Assembly: GCA_016235065.1 (NCBI GenBank)
Contig: JACRMB010000003.1
Location: 345,943-409,942, forward strand
Length of the DNA stretch: 64,000 bases
DNA from: Actinomycetota bacterium
Lineage (GTDB): Bacteria; Actinomycetota; Thermoleophilia; BMS3ABIN01
Reading direction: 5' to 3'
Within the stretch, counting starts at the first letter, position 1, and the number at the start of each line of letters is the position of its first letter. The position numbers were made by a program, and so were the translations under genes. The notes under the pieces are model-generated. The model searched no databases. It was given only the letters and a program-made list of their open reading frames with translations, and was not told the origin of the DNA. Of the stretch, positions 19,111 through 28,322 are shown in pieces.

Positions 19111-19656
19111 ATGACGGCACTATTCAAAAACAGCATCATGATGGTATTGGCGGCAGGAATCCTTTTGATCTCGGCTGGTAGTGCGCTGGCAGCCCCGGGA
19201 GACGCTTACTATCCCGGACAGAATCTGCAGATAGATCCGGAGACTGCTGCGCAGCTCCAGGATATGATCGAGAGTGGGCAGCTCCAGCTGGCAGCTCCGG
19301 ATGAAGACGAAGACTATATAGTACCGCCGGATGAGCCGGCTGATGATGGCCAGGTGCCGGAAGATGAGGATGAGGGTGTCGAGCCCGGCGAGCCCGGCGA
19401 CGAGCCAGTTCCCGGCGATGATGAGCCTGGCTTCGACAATCCTGGTGATTCGGACAATCCGGATAATCCAGACAATCCTGGTAATCCTGATGTGTCCGGG
19501 ACCCCTCCAGTAACCGACCAGCCGCCAGCGACTACTGGGACCCCCGGGGCTTCTTCGAAGCTGCCCAATACCGGCTCGCATCTGCTAATCCTCGCAGGCC
19601 TGGGGCTGGCCCTGGCAGGTGCGGCTGTGCTGGCTCGCAGGGTCGTGGCGCGGTGA
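19111..19656 (+). CDS. Secreted acidic repeat protein with LPNTG anchor
   Basis: 181 residues. The signal peptide ends near SALA-APG. The mature part is strongly acidic (DEDEDYIVPPDEPADDG ...) and then a low-complexity D/N-P repeat (DNPGDSDNPDNPDNPGNP), probably an extended wall-spanning stalk. The C-terminus is LPNTG, a hydrophobic helix and RR, so sortase should anchor it to peptidoglycan. AAGGAGG precedes the ATG. A decapitated paralogue lies at 17069. No binding or catalytic domain is seen. Confidence 0.85.
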   Translation: MTALFKNSIMMVLAAGILLISAGSALAAPGDAYYPGQNLQIDPETAAQLQDMIESGQLQLAAPDEDEDYIVPPDEPADDGQVPEDEDEGVEPGEPGDEPVPGDDEPGFDNPGDSDNPDNPDNPGNPDVSGTPPVTDQPPATTGTPGASSKLPNTGSHLLILAGLGLALAGAAVLARRVVAR

Positions 19657-19720
19657 ACTACTGGCGATGCGGAAAAGACCGGCATGGTTTGCCGCTCCGC
19701 GCCGCCGTTTGAGAGGTTAT

Positions 19721-19792
19721 CAATGCCCCTTGAAGAAGTTGTCCTTATCCATCACCCGCAAGGATTCTAGCAACTTCCATAAAGGGGCATTG
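19721..19792 (+). promoter_or_regulatory. 72-base leader hairpin sequestering the ribosome-binding site
   Basis: CAATGCCCCTT (19721-19731) pairs perfectly with AAGGGGCATTG (19782-19792). Inside, GAAGTTG (19735-19741) pairs with CAACTTC (19771-19777), and TCCTT (19742-19746) with AAGGA (19760-19764). The right arm contains the AAGGGG ribosome-binding site and ends on the base before the ATG of the DUF6790 gene, so folding would block translation. Confidence 0.7.
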
Positions 19793-20302
19793 ATGCTATA
19801 TTTCGTTCTCGGTTTTCAGATCTTTGTTATCGTCGCCGGAGTCGGCATCCACCTGATCGGCAACCCGGATGACCGCACCGGCGCCGGAGTCTTCAAGGAT
19901 TTTGTCCCCTGGTTCATCGCCGCCGTGGTCGGCCTCGGGGGCGTCTGGGCTTTTATAGGGCATGCGTTTTTCGCTGACGAGACCGCTGAAATGATCGGCT
20001 GGCCGGCCGGCAATCCTTTCCAGTTCGAGGTAGCGGTGACGAATCTCTCCTATGGCGTGCTCGGCCTCCTGTGCCTGCATTACCATGGTAAGTTCTGGTG
20101 GGCGACCGTGATCGGTTACACAGTCTTCATGTGGGGCGCCGCCTATGGCCACATCTACGAGATCGCCGTCAATAACAACCATGAGCCGGGGAATGCCGGC
20201 TTTGTCCTCTACGCGGATATCATCACGCCCATTATCCTGTTCGCACTGCTGATCACCTACGGAAGAATGGCCGGCAAAGAGCCGGCCGTTGCGGTGACGT
20301 AA
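19793..20302 (+). CDS. DUF6790-like membrane protein
   Basis: 169 residues with about five hydrophobic segments. GHAFFADETAEMIGWPAGNPFQFEVAVTNLSYGVLG matches the conserved core of the DUF6790 family. The conserved His and Asp/Glu in the membrane region could bind a metal or carry protons, but no function is known. ATG 19793 is used because AAGGGG lies seven bases upstream; a longer frame from 19619 has no ribosome-binding site. The long leader hairpin suggests tight translational control. Confidence 0.75.
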   Translation: MLYFVLGFQIFVIVAGVGIHLIGNPDDRTGAGVFKDFVPWFIAAVVGLGGVWAFIGHAFFADETAEMIGWPAGNPFQFEVAVTNLSYGVLGLLCLHYHGKFWWATVIGYTVFMWGAAYGHIYEIAVNNNHEPGNAGFVLYADIITPIILFALLITYGRMAGKEPAVAVT

Positions 20303-20366
20303 GGACTCAGCCATCCGCGAGGCGGGATGCAATTCGGTCGCCGCTTGAGAATGCTCGATCCCGGCT

Positions 20367-20453
20367 GCCTGAAAAGGATTGCTGAAGCCGGAATCCGGCA
20401 ATAACAATCCATGGACGCGCGAATCTTTCTCAGGACCTCGTACCTTTTCAGGC
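20367..20453 (+). promoter_or_regulatory. Structured leader of the suf operon
   Basis: GCCTGAAAAGG (20367-20377) pairs with CCTTTTCAGGC (20443-20453). Inside, GGATTG (20376-20381) can pair with CAATCC (20405-20410), enclosing GCCGG-AAT-CCGGC (20387-20399). The fold ends 20 bases before the sufC start. It is a candidate cis-regulatory RNA; it does not match a riboswitch class I can recall. Confidence 0.5.
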
Positions 20454-20472
20454 GGATCTCTGGAGCAGCGAC

Positions 20473-21261
20473 ATGCTGATCGTCGACAACATCAACCTGA
20501 AAAAGGGCGGCCGGCAGATCATCAACGACGTCTCCTTCCAGGTTGCCGATGGCGAGATCTTTGGCATCCTCGGAGCCAACGGCGCCGGCAAGAGTTCGCT
20601 GGCCTTCGCTCTCATGGGCAGCCCCGATTACCAGCCGGACCGCGGCTCAATCAGCTTCGACGGCGTCGATATCACCCACATGCCCATGGATGAGCGCGCC
20701 CGGATGGGCATAACCCTCGCCTGGCAGGAGCCGGCCCGGTTCGAGGGGATACCGGTCCCGGATTTCGTGCTGCTGGGCAGCGGCGGGCAGCGCGATTCGG
20801 CGAATGGAGGCGGTGGGCAACGCGACTCAGCGAAAGGCGGCGGCGGTCCTGATTCAGCGCTGGCAGGCAGATGCCTGGAGCAGCTCCGCCTTACCCCATC
20901 CGAGTACAACCATCGCTTCGTCGACAGGACCCTCAGCGGCGGCGAGCGCAAGAAGGTCGAGCTGGCCTCGGTGCTGGCGATGAAGCCGCGGCTGGCTATC
21001 CTCGATGAGCCCGATTCGGGCATCGACATGGTCTCCCAGGAGGCGGTTATCAGCATGATCTATGAGATCCGTGATAATGGCGGCTCGGTCATCCTGATCA
21101 CCCATGAGGAAGAGGTCGTGAAGATCGCCGACCGCGCCGCGCTCATGTGTAGCGGCCTCGCGTTCAAGACAGGCGCCACCCAGGAGATAGTCGATTATTA
21201 CCGCGGGCGTTGCGCGCCGTGTATAAGCAAGGAATATCCGTCGGTTGAGGATGAAAAATGA
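20473..21261 (+). CDS. sufC: Fe-S cluster assembly ATPase SufC (SmsC-type)
   Basis: ABC ATPase that powers the SufB scaffold in Fe-S cluster assembly. Walker A is GANGAGKS (34-41), the signature LSGGERKK, Walker B LAILDEPDSGID, and the switch His is in LITHEEE. At 262 residues it is slightly long because residues 103-128 are a Gly-rich tandem repeat (GGQRDSANGG, GGQRDSAKGG, then GGPDSALAG) not expected in the helical domain of SufC. Overlaps sufB by ATGA. GGAG is seven bases before ATG 20473. No sufD, sufS, sufU or sufE is nearby, matching the minimal SMS layout. Confidence 0.93.
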   Translation: MLIVDNINLKKGGRQIINDVSFQVADGEIFGILGANGAGKSSLAFALMGSPDYQPDRGSISFDGVDITHMPMDERARMGITLAWQEPARFEGIPVPDFVLLGSGGQRDSANGGGGQRDSAKGGGGPDSALAGRCLEQLRLTPSEYNHRFVDRTLSGGERKKVELASVLAMKPRLAILDEPDSGIDMVSQEAVISMIYEIRDNGGSVILITHEEEVVKIADRAALMCSGLAFKTGATQEIVDYYRGRCAPCISKEYPSVEDEK

Positions 21262-22211
21262 ATCCCCATACCGCCGACTACAACCGGATGCTCGAAGCTT
21301 ATGGCCAGGCCCACGGAAATCCGGCGGCCTTCGACGACAGCCGCGTCGCCCACCTGGTGGTCCACAAGAACCGGGTGATCGGCGCTCATCTTGTGCCCGG
21401 ACTCGAGATCGAACCGGAAGAGACGGCGAGCGGTATCGACCTTCGGTTCATGGTCCAGCCGGGCGCGAAGATCGAGTTTCCCGTGCATCTCTGCTTCGGG
21501 GTGCTGCCGGCCGAGGGTGAGCAGATCATCAACATCTCCGGCGAGGTCGGCGACGGCGGTTGCGTCGATCTGCTGGCGCACTGCATCTTTCCCAACGCAG
21601 TCAGGGTCCAGCACCACATGCAGGCTGACATCGCAATCGGCCGCGACGCTTCCTATGGCTACGACGAGGTCCATTTTCACGGGGATGCCGGCGGCACCAG
21701 CGTCATCCCCCATGCGAGGATAACTCTCGACGAGGGCGCCAGGCTGCGCACCGCATTCCAGCTTACCGATGGCCGGGTGGGGGAGCTTGATATCGACTAT
21801 GAGGTCGAGGCGGCCGCCGGCGCGGTCGTCGAGATGCTCGCCCGGGTCTACGGCTACGGCAGTGACAGCATCAGGATCCGGGAGAAGTGCCTGCTGAAAG
21901 GCGACGACGCCCGGGGTGTCATCAAGAGCCGGGTGGCGGTCACCGGCGAGGCGCGCAGCGAGGTGTTCTCCGAGATGGAAGCGTCCGGCCGGCGCTCACG
22001 CGGCCACGTCGACTGCATCGAGATCGTCCAGGACCAGGCCAGCGCCCGGGCGGTGCCGGTCGTCAACGTCCTCGATCATACCGCCAAAGTCACCCACGAG
22101 GCGGCTATCGGCAGCGTCGACAGCAAGCAGCTGGAGACGCTGATGTCGCGGGGGCTCGACCAGGCAAAGGCCGTGGATGTGATCGTCAGGGGAATGCTGC
22201 GGCCGGAGTAA
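21258..22211 (+). CDS. sufB: Minimal SufB/SufD-family scaffold (SmsB-type)
   Basis: 317-residue SufBD-fold protein, about two thirds the size of proteobacterial SufB, as in the two-gene SMS systems of anaerobic bacteria and archaea. The beta-helix core and the C-terminal helix that binds SufC are present. Candidate cluster ligands are C253 (GHVDCIEIV), H280 and E281 (KVTHEAAIG). The Cys that E. coli SufB has just before AHTVP is Ala/Ser here (ASARAVP). Translationally coupled to sufC. Sulfur must come from sulfide or a desulfurase encoded elsewhere. Confidence 0.88.
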   Translation: MNPHTADYNRMLEAYGQAHGNPAAFDDSRVAHLVVHKNRVIGAHLVPGLEIEPEETASGIDLRFMVQPGAKIEFPVHLCFGVLPAEGEQIINISGEVGDGGCVDLLAHCIFPNAVRVQHHMQADIAIGRDASYGYDEVHFHGDAGGTSVIPHARITLDEGARLRTAFQLTDGRVGELDIDYEVEAAAGAVVEMLARVYGYGSDSIRIREKCLLKGDDARGVIKSRVAVTGEARSEVFSEMEASGRRSRGHVDCIEIVQDQASARAVPVVNVLDHTAKVTHEAAIGSVDSKQLETLMSRGLDQAKAVDVIVRGMLRPE

Positions 22212-22254
22212 GACGGTTTTGAGCACCGAAATGAATTTCCAGAGCCCGTTCTGC

Positions 22255-22282
22255 TTGAAATAGCTGACAATTGTGGTATTAT
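22255..22282 (+). promoter_or_regulatory. Sigma-70-like promoter for the RiPP precursor
   Basis: TTGAAA (22255-22260), 16 bases, TATTAT (22277-22282). Transcription would start near 22289, downstream of the in-frame GTG at 22273, which therefore should not be the start codon. Confidence 0.6.
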
Positions 22283-22356
22283 TTCAGAACCGCCCGATAT
22301 GCAGCAAAAAACTGTTTCTCCGCGGCAAAATCTTCGATTGGCAAGGGGGCAGCACC

Positions 22357-22524
22357 ATAGGAACGAAAGCACACAAGTGCGGTTATGAACGTCCGCGGCT
22401 GGTCAGGCTGGGAAATATCCGGGAGATCACCCGTAGTTCCCCCGGCTGGCAGTGCAGCTTTGGCGGCGAGCGCGACGATGACCATGAAGATGGCGGTCAT
22501 CGCGGCGGCGGCCGTCACCACTGA
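22357..22524 (+). CDS. Orphan RiPP precursor with lasso-type leader
   Basis: 55 residues if read from ATA 22357, which stands seven bases after AAGGGGG (22343-22349). There is no ATG, GTG or TTG between the promoter and the motif. Residues 10-25 fit the lasso-peptide leader pattern YxxPxLx3Gx5T exactly (Y10, P13, L15, G19, T25), which is bound by the RRE/B1 protein. The downstream part is SSPGWQCSFGG followed by an Asp/His/Gly/Arg-rich tail (ERDDDHEDGGHRGGGRHH). A lasso ring needs Asp/Glu at core position 7-9; cutting two residues after T25 does not give one, so the product may be a different RiPP or use another cleavage point. No cyclase, protease or RRE gene is in the window. Confidence 0.6.
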   Translation: MGTKAHKCGYERPRLVRLGNIREITRSSPGWQCSFGGERDDDHEDGGHRGGGRHH

Positions 22525-22950
22525 GCCTTATTTACCAATAGAGGTGCTTCCAGGTCGTAGTGCCTGAAACCGCTTCTGGCACGATTCCGGCATCCTGAAT
22601 TGTTGATGCTGTTTGCACGCTGCCTGACCGGCGGGAAGTCGCCAGGTGCCAGGCAGCCGCATGACACCCCTATTTTCCCGAACGTCCCCTCATGCTTGAC
22701 GAATCTTCGAGCACTACTTCCAGAACTTCCTCAAAAACCTGATATTTGAGCAACCCTGCTCCTCAGACGATATTAGCTTTAGGAATGCGTTGAGCGTTCC
22801 TGCTGAGTGAAGATAGAAACCCGGTCAACCACTTGCGAATCGTGGAAAGCCGGGGCAGGTTTGGTCCAGGCTCCACACGCTCCGATCTTCCGGCAACATT
22901 TCTTCCCCCAGGTTTACAGAGTCCCAATACTGCCGAGGAGCCAAAGTCCC
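22525..22950. other. Intergenic region between RiPP precursor and GH26-like gene
   Basis: No gene seen. It contains the hairpin at 22619-22657 and the leader of the secreted hydrolase gene. An in-frame extension of that gene to 22807 is open but lacks a signal peptide and ribosome-binding site. Confidence 0.5.
22619..22657 (+). terminator. Possible terminator hairpin
   Basis: GCTGCCTG (22619-22626) pairs with CAGGCAGC (22650-22657), with an inner GGCG/CGCC. Only a weak T-rich stretch follows, so termination is uncertain. Confidence 0.35.
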
Positions 22951-24726
22951 ATGAGAATCCTGAAGCCATCGCTTGCCGCCGCCCTGCTTGGAATCGTAAT
23001 CATCTTCACTCTGACCATCGGTACTATCTCCAGCGCCAGCGCTACCGTGCCCGCCGATTTCAAGCTTGGCGTCGCCCTGGAGTATCCTTCCACCCTGGCG
23101 AACTTCGAAAGCTCCGTCGGCCACAAGGCTGACATGTTCCTCTGGTACCAGTCCATCAGCGAGGACCTCGATACCGCGACTCTCGGGCCCATCGCCCAGG
23201 GCGGACGCTCCATCGAGCTCGCCTGGGAGTACTGGGACTTCGGCGCTCCTGACTTGGTGAATCAGCCGGCTTATCAGCTGCGCGACATCACCGCCGGCAA
23301 CTGGGACGCAGATATCCACCGGTGGGCGCGTCAGATCAAGGCGTTCGGTTATCCGGTCATCTTCAGGCCGATGAACGAGATGAATGGCAACTGGACCAGC
23401 TGGAGCGGCACCGTCAACGGCAACGTTCCTGCCGATTACATCCCGGCCTGGCGGCACATACACGATATCTTCGTGGCGGAGGGCGCCACCAACGCCGCGT
23501 TCCTCTGGTCGCCGAACCGGGATGGTTACAGCACTGACGCGGTCAACACCTTCAACACCTATTACCCCGGCGACGCCTATGTGGATTATGTGGGAATAGA
23601 TGGATACAACTGGGGCAGGATGTATACCTCTCCGGACTGGACATCCTCCTGGCAGTCGTTCACCGAAGTCTTCCGCTACAGCTACGATGCCTTCACAGCC
23701 AGGACAGCCAAGCCGGTGATCATCGCCGAGACCGCCAGCACCGAGATCGGCGGCGACAAGGCGGCGTGGATCACCGACGCCTTCGCCCAGCTGCCGGTGA
23801 GGTTCCCCAGGGTAGTCGGCCTGACCTGGTTCAACTACAACAAGGAGACTGACTGGCGGGTCAACAGCTCCGCCGCCAGTCTGGAAGCGTTCAGGACCGC
23901 GGTGACCGTGGCGCCGGCACCAGTGCCAGAGCCGGTGCCGACACCAGCACCGGAACCCGCGCCAACGCCCGAACCAGCACCGACGCCTGCACCAGAGCCG
24001 GTGCCGACACCAGAACCGACTCCGACGCCCACACCAGAACCGACTCCGACGCCAGCGCCTGAGCCGACGCCAGCACCGGCTCCCGAACCAACCCCGACTC
24101 CAACTCCTGAGCCGGCCCCAGCTCCTGACACAACCGCCCCAGTAGTCAGCATCATATCCCCGGTTTCGGGAACTATCCTTACCCGGGGAACGGTCAACGT
24201 GAGCGTTGCTGCCAGCGATGACACGGGGGTAGCCAGGGTCAAGCTGTTCCTCGGAGGCAAGCTGCTCGGTACCGACCGGACGGCTCCTTACGACTTCTCG
24301 TTCAATACGAAGGGGTTGGCCCGGGGCACTTATACGCTGACGGCCAAGGCCTTCGACGCAGCCGGCAACATGTCCTCGACGCAGGTGCAGGTGACTGTGC
24401 CGAGAAGCACCAAACCGAGCCTGAGCCTGGCTGGCGGATCTGTCTTCTGGGCGGATTACGCCGACTTCACCGCCCGGAAGCTGTCGGTCACCTATTCCGT
24501 GCAGAACGGTATGGGCGAACCGGCGGACAGCGTCCAGGTCATCGACGCATCGGGCACGGATGGCACAGCCAACATGACGCCGCTGGCGATGGATCTTGGC
24601 AGCATCGCGCCGGGCACTTCGACCGGTTTCACCCTGAAGTACAGAGTGCCTTCGGGAGTATCCCGGTTCACGACCGATATCCAGGTCGGCGCCCGGGACG
24701 AAGAAGGCAATTCTTATATATATTGA
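22951..24726 (+). CDS. Secreted GH26-like glycoside hydrolase with Pro-rich linker and Ig-like domain
   Basis: 591 residues from ATG 22951 (GAGGAG ten bases upstream). A signal peptide (about 1-32) is followed by a TIM-barrel of the GH26/beta-mannanase type: acid/base Glu in [16 protein letters not shown], likely nucleophile Glu in [11 protein letters not shown], and the closing strand [18 protein letters not shown]. Residues about 320-395 are a Pro/Thr/Glu/Ala linker. Next comes a Big_9-like Ig domain ([11 protein letters not shown] ... [23 protein letters not shown]), then a C-terminal beta domain with a CARDB/DUF11-like look. It probably acts outside the cell on a mannan-like or other beta-glycan; exact substrate is unknown. 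A paralogue lies at 38919. Confidence 0.82.
   Translation: MRILKPSLAAALLGIVIIFTLTIGTISSASATVPADFKLGVALEYPSTLANFESSVGHKADMFLWYQSISEDLDTATLGPIAQGGRSIELAWEYWDFGAPDLVNQPAYQLRDITAGNWDADIHRWARQIKAFGYPVIFRPMNEMNGNWTSWSGTVNGNVPADYIPAWRHIHDIFVAEGATNAAFLWSPNRDGYSTDAVNTFNTYYPGDAYVDYVGIDGYNWGRMYTSPDWTSSWQSFTEVFRYSYDAFTARTAKPVIIAETASTEIGGDKAAWITDAFAQLPVRFPRVVGLTWFNYNKETDWRVNSSAASLEAFRTAVTVAPAPVPEPVPTPAPEPAPTPEPAPTPAPEPVPTPEPTPTPTPEPTPTPAPEPTPAPAPEPTPTPTPEPAPAPDTTAPVVSIISPVSGTILTRGTVNVSVAASDDTGVARVKLFLGGKLLGTDRTAPYDFSFNTKGLARGTYTLTAKAFDAAGNMSSTQVQVTVPRSTKPSLSLAGGSVFWADYADFTARKLSVTYSVQNGMGEPADSVQVIDASGTDGTANMTPLAMDLGSIAPGTSTGFTLKYRVPSGVSRFTTDIQVGARDEEGNSYIY
23911..24127 (+). repeat. Tandem Pro-rich linker repeat
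   Basis: Degenerate short repeats encoding PTPEP/PAPEP units within the GH26-like gene. The DNA is repetitive enough to vary in length between strains. Confidence 0.8.
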
Positions 24727-24795
24727 CCGGCGGCCTTGATGGCAGCATCTCCATCTCGCATCCGGGGAGCCGCTGAGCCGGCGGCTTCGGCTTAA

Positions 24796-27069
24796 TCAAT
24801 GGCGCTCATCCGCAGGATCTGCGCCTATCCGCAGGATCTCGCTGATCTCGCCGAGCAGCAGGTCCAGGTCATACGGCTTCTGCAGGAAGCGGTAGCCTTT
24901 CGCTTCGATTCCCTGTTTGTCGATGTAGTCGGCGGCGTAGCCGCTGGAAAGCAGGACCGCGACGCCAGGCTTTCGCAAGGTCAGCTCCTCCACCAGCTGG
25001 ACTCCATTGACGTCGGGCAGGACGATATCGCTCATGATCAGCCTGATACCGTCTTCATCCTCACTGAACACCACGTGCGCGTCGCCCGCGGTCGCGGCCG
25101 AAACGACCGTGTAGCCATTGGCGCGGAGGACTTTCTCCACCAGCGTTCGCACTGACTCCTCGTCTTCGACCACCAGGATCTTCTCGCCCCGTCCCCGTGA
25201 CTCGCCGGACGCCGGCTTGCTGGCGGCGATTCCGTCCCTGGCCTGCTTGAGCAGCGGGAAACAGATGTTGAAGCGCGAGCCTGAGCCGGGAACGCTGTCG
25301 ACTTCAACCTTGCCATCATGCTGCTCGACGATGCTGTAGATCACCGAGAGCCCGAGGCCGGTTCCCTGGCCGGCCGGCTTGGTGGTGAAAAACGGCTCGA
25401 AGATATGTGAGATGGTAGCCTCGTCCATGCCATGGCCAGAGTCCTCCACGGACAGGCAGGCGCGGCCACCAGGTACCATCCTTGTGGTGCTTATGGTTAT
25501 CCTGCCGCCGTCCGGCATAGCGTCCCTGGCGTTCACAACCAGGTTCATAACTGCCTGCTCGATCAGGCCGGGGTCGCAGTTTATGACCAGAGCGCCGTCC
25601 GCCAGTTCGGTGATCAGCTGGTAGCGCTCGCCGACCAGGTGGGGCAGCATGCCAGTCAGGCCGGAGACCACGCTGTTGATGTCCGTCGGCCGCAGGTCGA
25701 CCTCGGAGCGGCGGCCGAACAGCAGCAGCTGGCGCGTCAGTTCGGTGACGCGTTCCATCGATCTGCGCGCCTCGGCGAGATTCTGGTATTCCTCGCTATC
25801 CGGGGCCACCATCCCCATCGTCAGGTCGGTATAACCCTGGATCGCCATCATGTAGTTGTTCAGGTCGTGGGCCACTCCGCCGGCGAGCTGGCCTATGCTC
25901 TCCATCTTCTGGGACTGCAGCAGTTTTTCTTCCACCAGGCGCCGTTCAGTAACGTCAGAAAAGATGCCGTCGTAGCGCACAAGCTCGCCTTCGCTGTCAT
26001 GGATTGGGATACCATGGTTGCTCACGTGGCGCAGTTTGCCGGTTATCCCGTGGATCACCCTGAACTCGTAGGAACATTCCCGGCCTTCGGCTATCGCCTG
26101 CTCACATCGGGCCTTCGCGGATTCCCGGTCGTCAGGATGGATCGGCCTGAACCAGACATCGGGGCTGTCCTCAACAGGATAGCCGGTCAGCTCGGTCCAC
26201 TTGGGTGAGATGAACAGAGGCTGCCCGGAACCGTCCGCTGCTATCGAATAGACGACGTCGGGGATATTGCCGACCAGGGTCTCGTACTGCTTTCTGGTCT
26301 CATTGATCTCACCGATCTTGGCTTTCAGCTCTCGCGCCATCTCGTTGAACGAGCTCGAAAGGGTCCCGATCTCGTCGCTCGTGCTGACTGGCACCTGGAC
26401 GTCCAGCTCGCCCGACCCGAACCGGCGGGCTCCGTCGGCAAGCACTTTGAGCGGCCTCATGGCCACATTCCCAAGCAGCATGACGGCGCCGGCCCCGAGG
26501 GCTGAAAGCACGAGCACAAGGAGGAGCATCCTGTTCCTGGTCTGGGCGATCTGTTGGTAGAGGAGGTCCTCCTGGATGCCGATGTGAACGACGCCGATCC
26601 GGCCTTCCTGGATAGGCACCGCGATATCCCTGACAATTCCCGACTCCGTCTCCAGTAGCTGCAGGCTCCTGTCCTCGCCGGCGGCAAGATAGTTGACTGC
26701 AAGCAGATCGGTGGGGAAACCCTCGGAAAAGGTGTCGGCTACAACGTCGCCATTCGAGTCTGTGATGTAGGCGTAGCTGACGTCGCCGTAGGTATTGATG
26801 GTAGTCTCGAGGAGATGATGGGTTTCCATCACGTCGTCGGTCAGCAGCGGCTCGACAGTTGTATCGGCCAGGTTGACGGCGACGGAGGTGCCCCATTCAT
26901 CCAGTTCCCGGGAAACATATCCGGTGACAAGGGTCTCGATGATCACAGTCATCAGGATGCCGACCAGCAGCACGATTCCGACTGTGAGAATCAGCAGTTT
27001 GGTCCTGAGCCCCATGCGCGAGGCTATCGACGTCAGGCGGGAAATCGACAGCTTCATGCCGGCAGCCAT
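24796..27069 (-). CDS. Membrane hybrid sensor histidine kinase
   Basis: 757 residues: TM1 about 23-46, an extracytoplasmic sensor segment, TM2 about 180-205, a HAMP domain, a PAS domain (about 265-375), HisKA with H-box [13 protein letters not shown], HATPase ([17 protein letters not shown]) and a C-terminal receiver (ILVVEDEES ... [13 protein letters not shown]). It sits 33 bases downstream of a PhnD-like lipoprotein gene on the same strand, so that lipoprotein probably delivers the ligand signal. The start could be ATG 27069 or the Met four codons in; neither has a clear ribosome-binding site. No separate output regulator is adjacent. Confidence 0.9.
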   Translation of the reverse strand: MAAGMKLSISRLTSIASRMGLRTKLLILTVGIVLLVGILMTVIIETLVTGYVSRELDEWGTSVAVNLADTTVEPLLTDDVMETHHLLETTINTYGDVSYAYITDSNGDVVADTFSEGFPTDLLAVNYLAAGEDRSLQLLETESGIVRDIAVPIQEGRIGVVHIGIQEDLLYQQIAQTRNRMLLLVLVLSALGAGAVMLLGNVAMRPLKVLADGARRFGSGELDVQVPVSTSDEIGTLSSSFNEMARELKAKIGEINETRKQYETLVGNIPDVVYSIAADGSGQPLFISPKWTELTGYPVEDSPDVWFRPIHPDDRESAKARCEQAIAEGRECSYEFRVIHGITGKLRHVSNHGIPIHDSEGELVRYDGIFSDVTERRLVEEKLLQSQKMESIGQLAGGVAHDLNNYMMAIQGYTDLTMGMVAPDSEEYQNLAEARRSMERVTELTRQLLLFGRRSEVDLRPTDINSVVSGLTGMLPHLVGERYQLITELADGALVINCDPGLIEQAVMNLVVNARDAMPDGGRITISTTRMVPGGRACLSVEDSGHGMDEATISHIFEPFFTTKPAGQGTGLGLSVIYSIVEQHDGKVEVDSVPGSGSRFNICFPLLKQARDGIAASKPASGESRGRGEKILVVEDEESVRTLVEKVLRANGYTVVSAATAGDAHVVFSEDEDGIRLIMSDIVLPDVNGVQLVEELTLRKPGVAVLLSSGYAADYIDKQGIEAKGYRFLQKPYDLDLLLGEISEILRIGADPADERH

Positions 27070-27102
27070 CTGATCGGAGCGAGAAGTTGCTTTCCCCCGG
27101 GA

Positions 27103-28050
27103 TCAGCCACCGACACTGTTTTCCATTTCTCTGACGGAATCATAGAGGCCGTCCTCGGCTTCGACAAAGCGGTCGATGCGGATCTCCGCAAGGATCTTCC
27201 TGCCTTGCTCATCCTCATGCATGTGCAGCAGCACACTCTTGAGTTTTTCCTTCAGCGCCGGGTCCAGGCCGGGCGGGACCACAACCGGGGGCATACCGTA
27301 CGGCGGCGACTTGAGGATGATCCTGGTCTTCGAGGTCAACTCCGGATTCTTCGCGTTGAAATAATTCCAGATGAGGCTGTCGACGGCGGCGCCGTCGACG
27401 ACTTTCTCGCTGACCGCCTCGATCGAGCGGTCATGGCTGTAGGTGAAAGTGTAGTTCGAAAAGAAGCTGTCGGGGGTCTCGTTCATCTGCGCCAGCATGT
27501 AGGTCGGCGCCAGCTTGCCAGTATTTGAAAGGGGGTCGGTGAAAGCGAACTTCTTCCCCTGCAGGTCCTCTAAGGTCATGGCTTTGCTGTCGGTGGGAAC
27601 GATGATGTACGAGTAATAGTAGGTCTCGCCATACATCTGGGGGACGACCAGCAGTTCCATGCCGAAGTTCCGTTTGCCTTCCGTATAGGCGCCGGTGCAG
27701 ACGAAGGCCATCTCTACGTCTTCCTGCTGCACGAGGTTGTTTATCTCCGAGTAGGTATCCCGCTGCACCAGGTTGAGGGGGCGGCCCATCTTGGCGGAGA
27801 TATAGTCCAGCATGTCCCGATAGGACACTAGTGTCTCCTTGGGGGAGATCATGCCGGCGACAGCTATGTCCAGGGGAGGCAGGGTGCTTGCGGGCGTAGT
27901 GGCTGCGGCCTGTAGAGGCTCGGTACTGGAGAGGGAGACCGGTTCGGCGTCCTCGCCGATGCCGATGCATCCTGTCGCCGTCGTCAGGATAATCAGCGCG
28001 GTCAATATTGCAAAAGCGGCAGCGCTCGCCCTCAGGAATTTCACGGCCAT
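27103..28050 (-). CDS. PhnD/SsuA-like substrate-binding lipoprotein
   Basis: 315 residues with a signal peptide and a probable lipobox Cys (TTATGCIG), so membrane-anchored outside the cell. The body (DIAVAGMISPKETLVSYRDMLDYISAKMGRPLNLV ... GKKFAFTDPLSNTGKLAPTYML ... AAVDSLIWNYF) is the PhnD-type periplasmic binding fold for phosphonate, phosphate or similar oxyanions. No ABC permease or ATPase accompanies it, and the next gene is a sensor kinase, so a sensing rather than uptake role is the better guess. Confidence 0.85.
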   Translation of the reverse strand: MAVKFLRASAAAFAILTALIILTTATGCIGIGEDAEPVSLSSTEPLQAAATTPASTLPPLDIAVAGMISPKETLVSYRDMLDYISAKMGRPLNLVQRDTYSEINNLVQQEDVEMAFVCTGAYTEGKRNFGMELLVVPQMYGETYYYSYIIVPTDSKAMTLEDLQGKKFAFTDPLSNTGKLAPTYMLAQMNETPDSFFSNYTFTYSHDRSIEAVSEKVVDGAAVDSLIWNYFNAKNPELTSKTRIILKSPPYGMPPVVVPPGLDPALKEKLKSVLLHMHEDEQGRKILAEIRIDRFVEAEDGLYDSVREMENSVGG

Positions 28051-28322
28051 ACGCTCCCCCCGGAGATTTGATTGTTCGGAAGATATATTTCTACATTTTG
28101 GCGATTATCTAAACCAGCAATGCCAGAGCCGGCGACGCTCCGTGGGGCGGCAGGCAGCGGCTTGTATAAGCGCAGATGGTTGCCACTTGCCCACTATTAC
28201 CCTATAGTTACTGTAGCCCGCTAGAACGCGGGTGTTAATTTGGTTTGAAGTGCTTGGCTGATCGTTCTTTTGGCAGTTGATCGAGTACTCCTACCACGGG
28301 AATGGTGAGAGGAGGAATTAAC

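Noticed and set aside
22273-22524. 83-residue version of the RiPP precursor from GTG 22273
   Set aside because: The GTG lies upstream of the predicted -10 box and has no ribosome-binding site; the extra residues do not resemble a leader.
23911-24127. CRISPR-like repeat array
   Set aside because: The repeats are in-frame Pro-rich codons of a linker, with no constant repeat-spacer structure.
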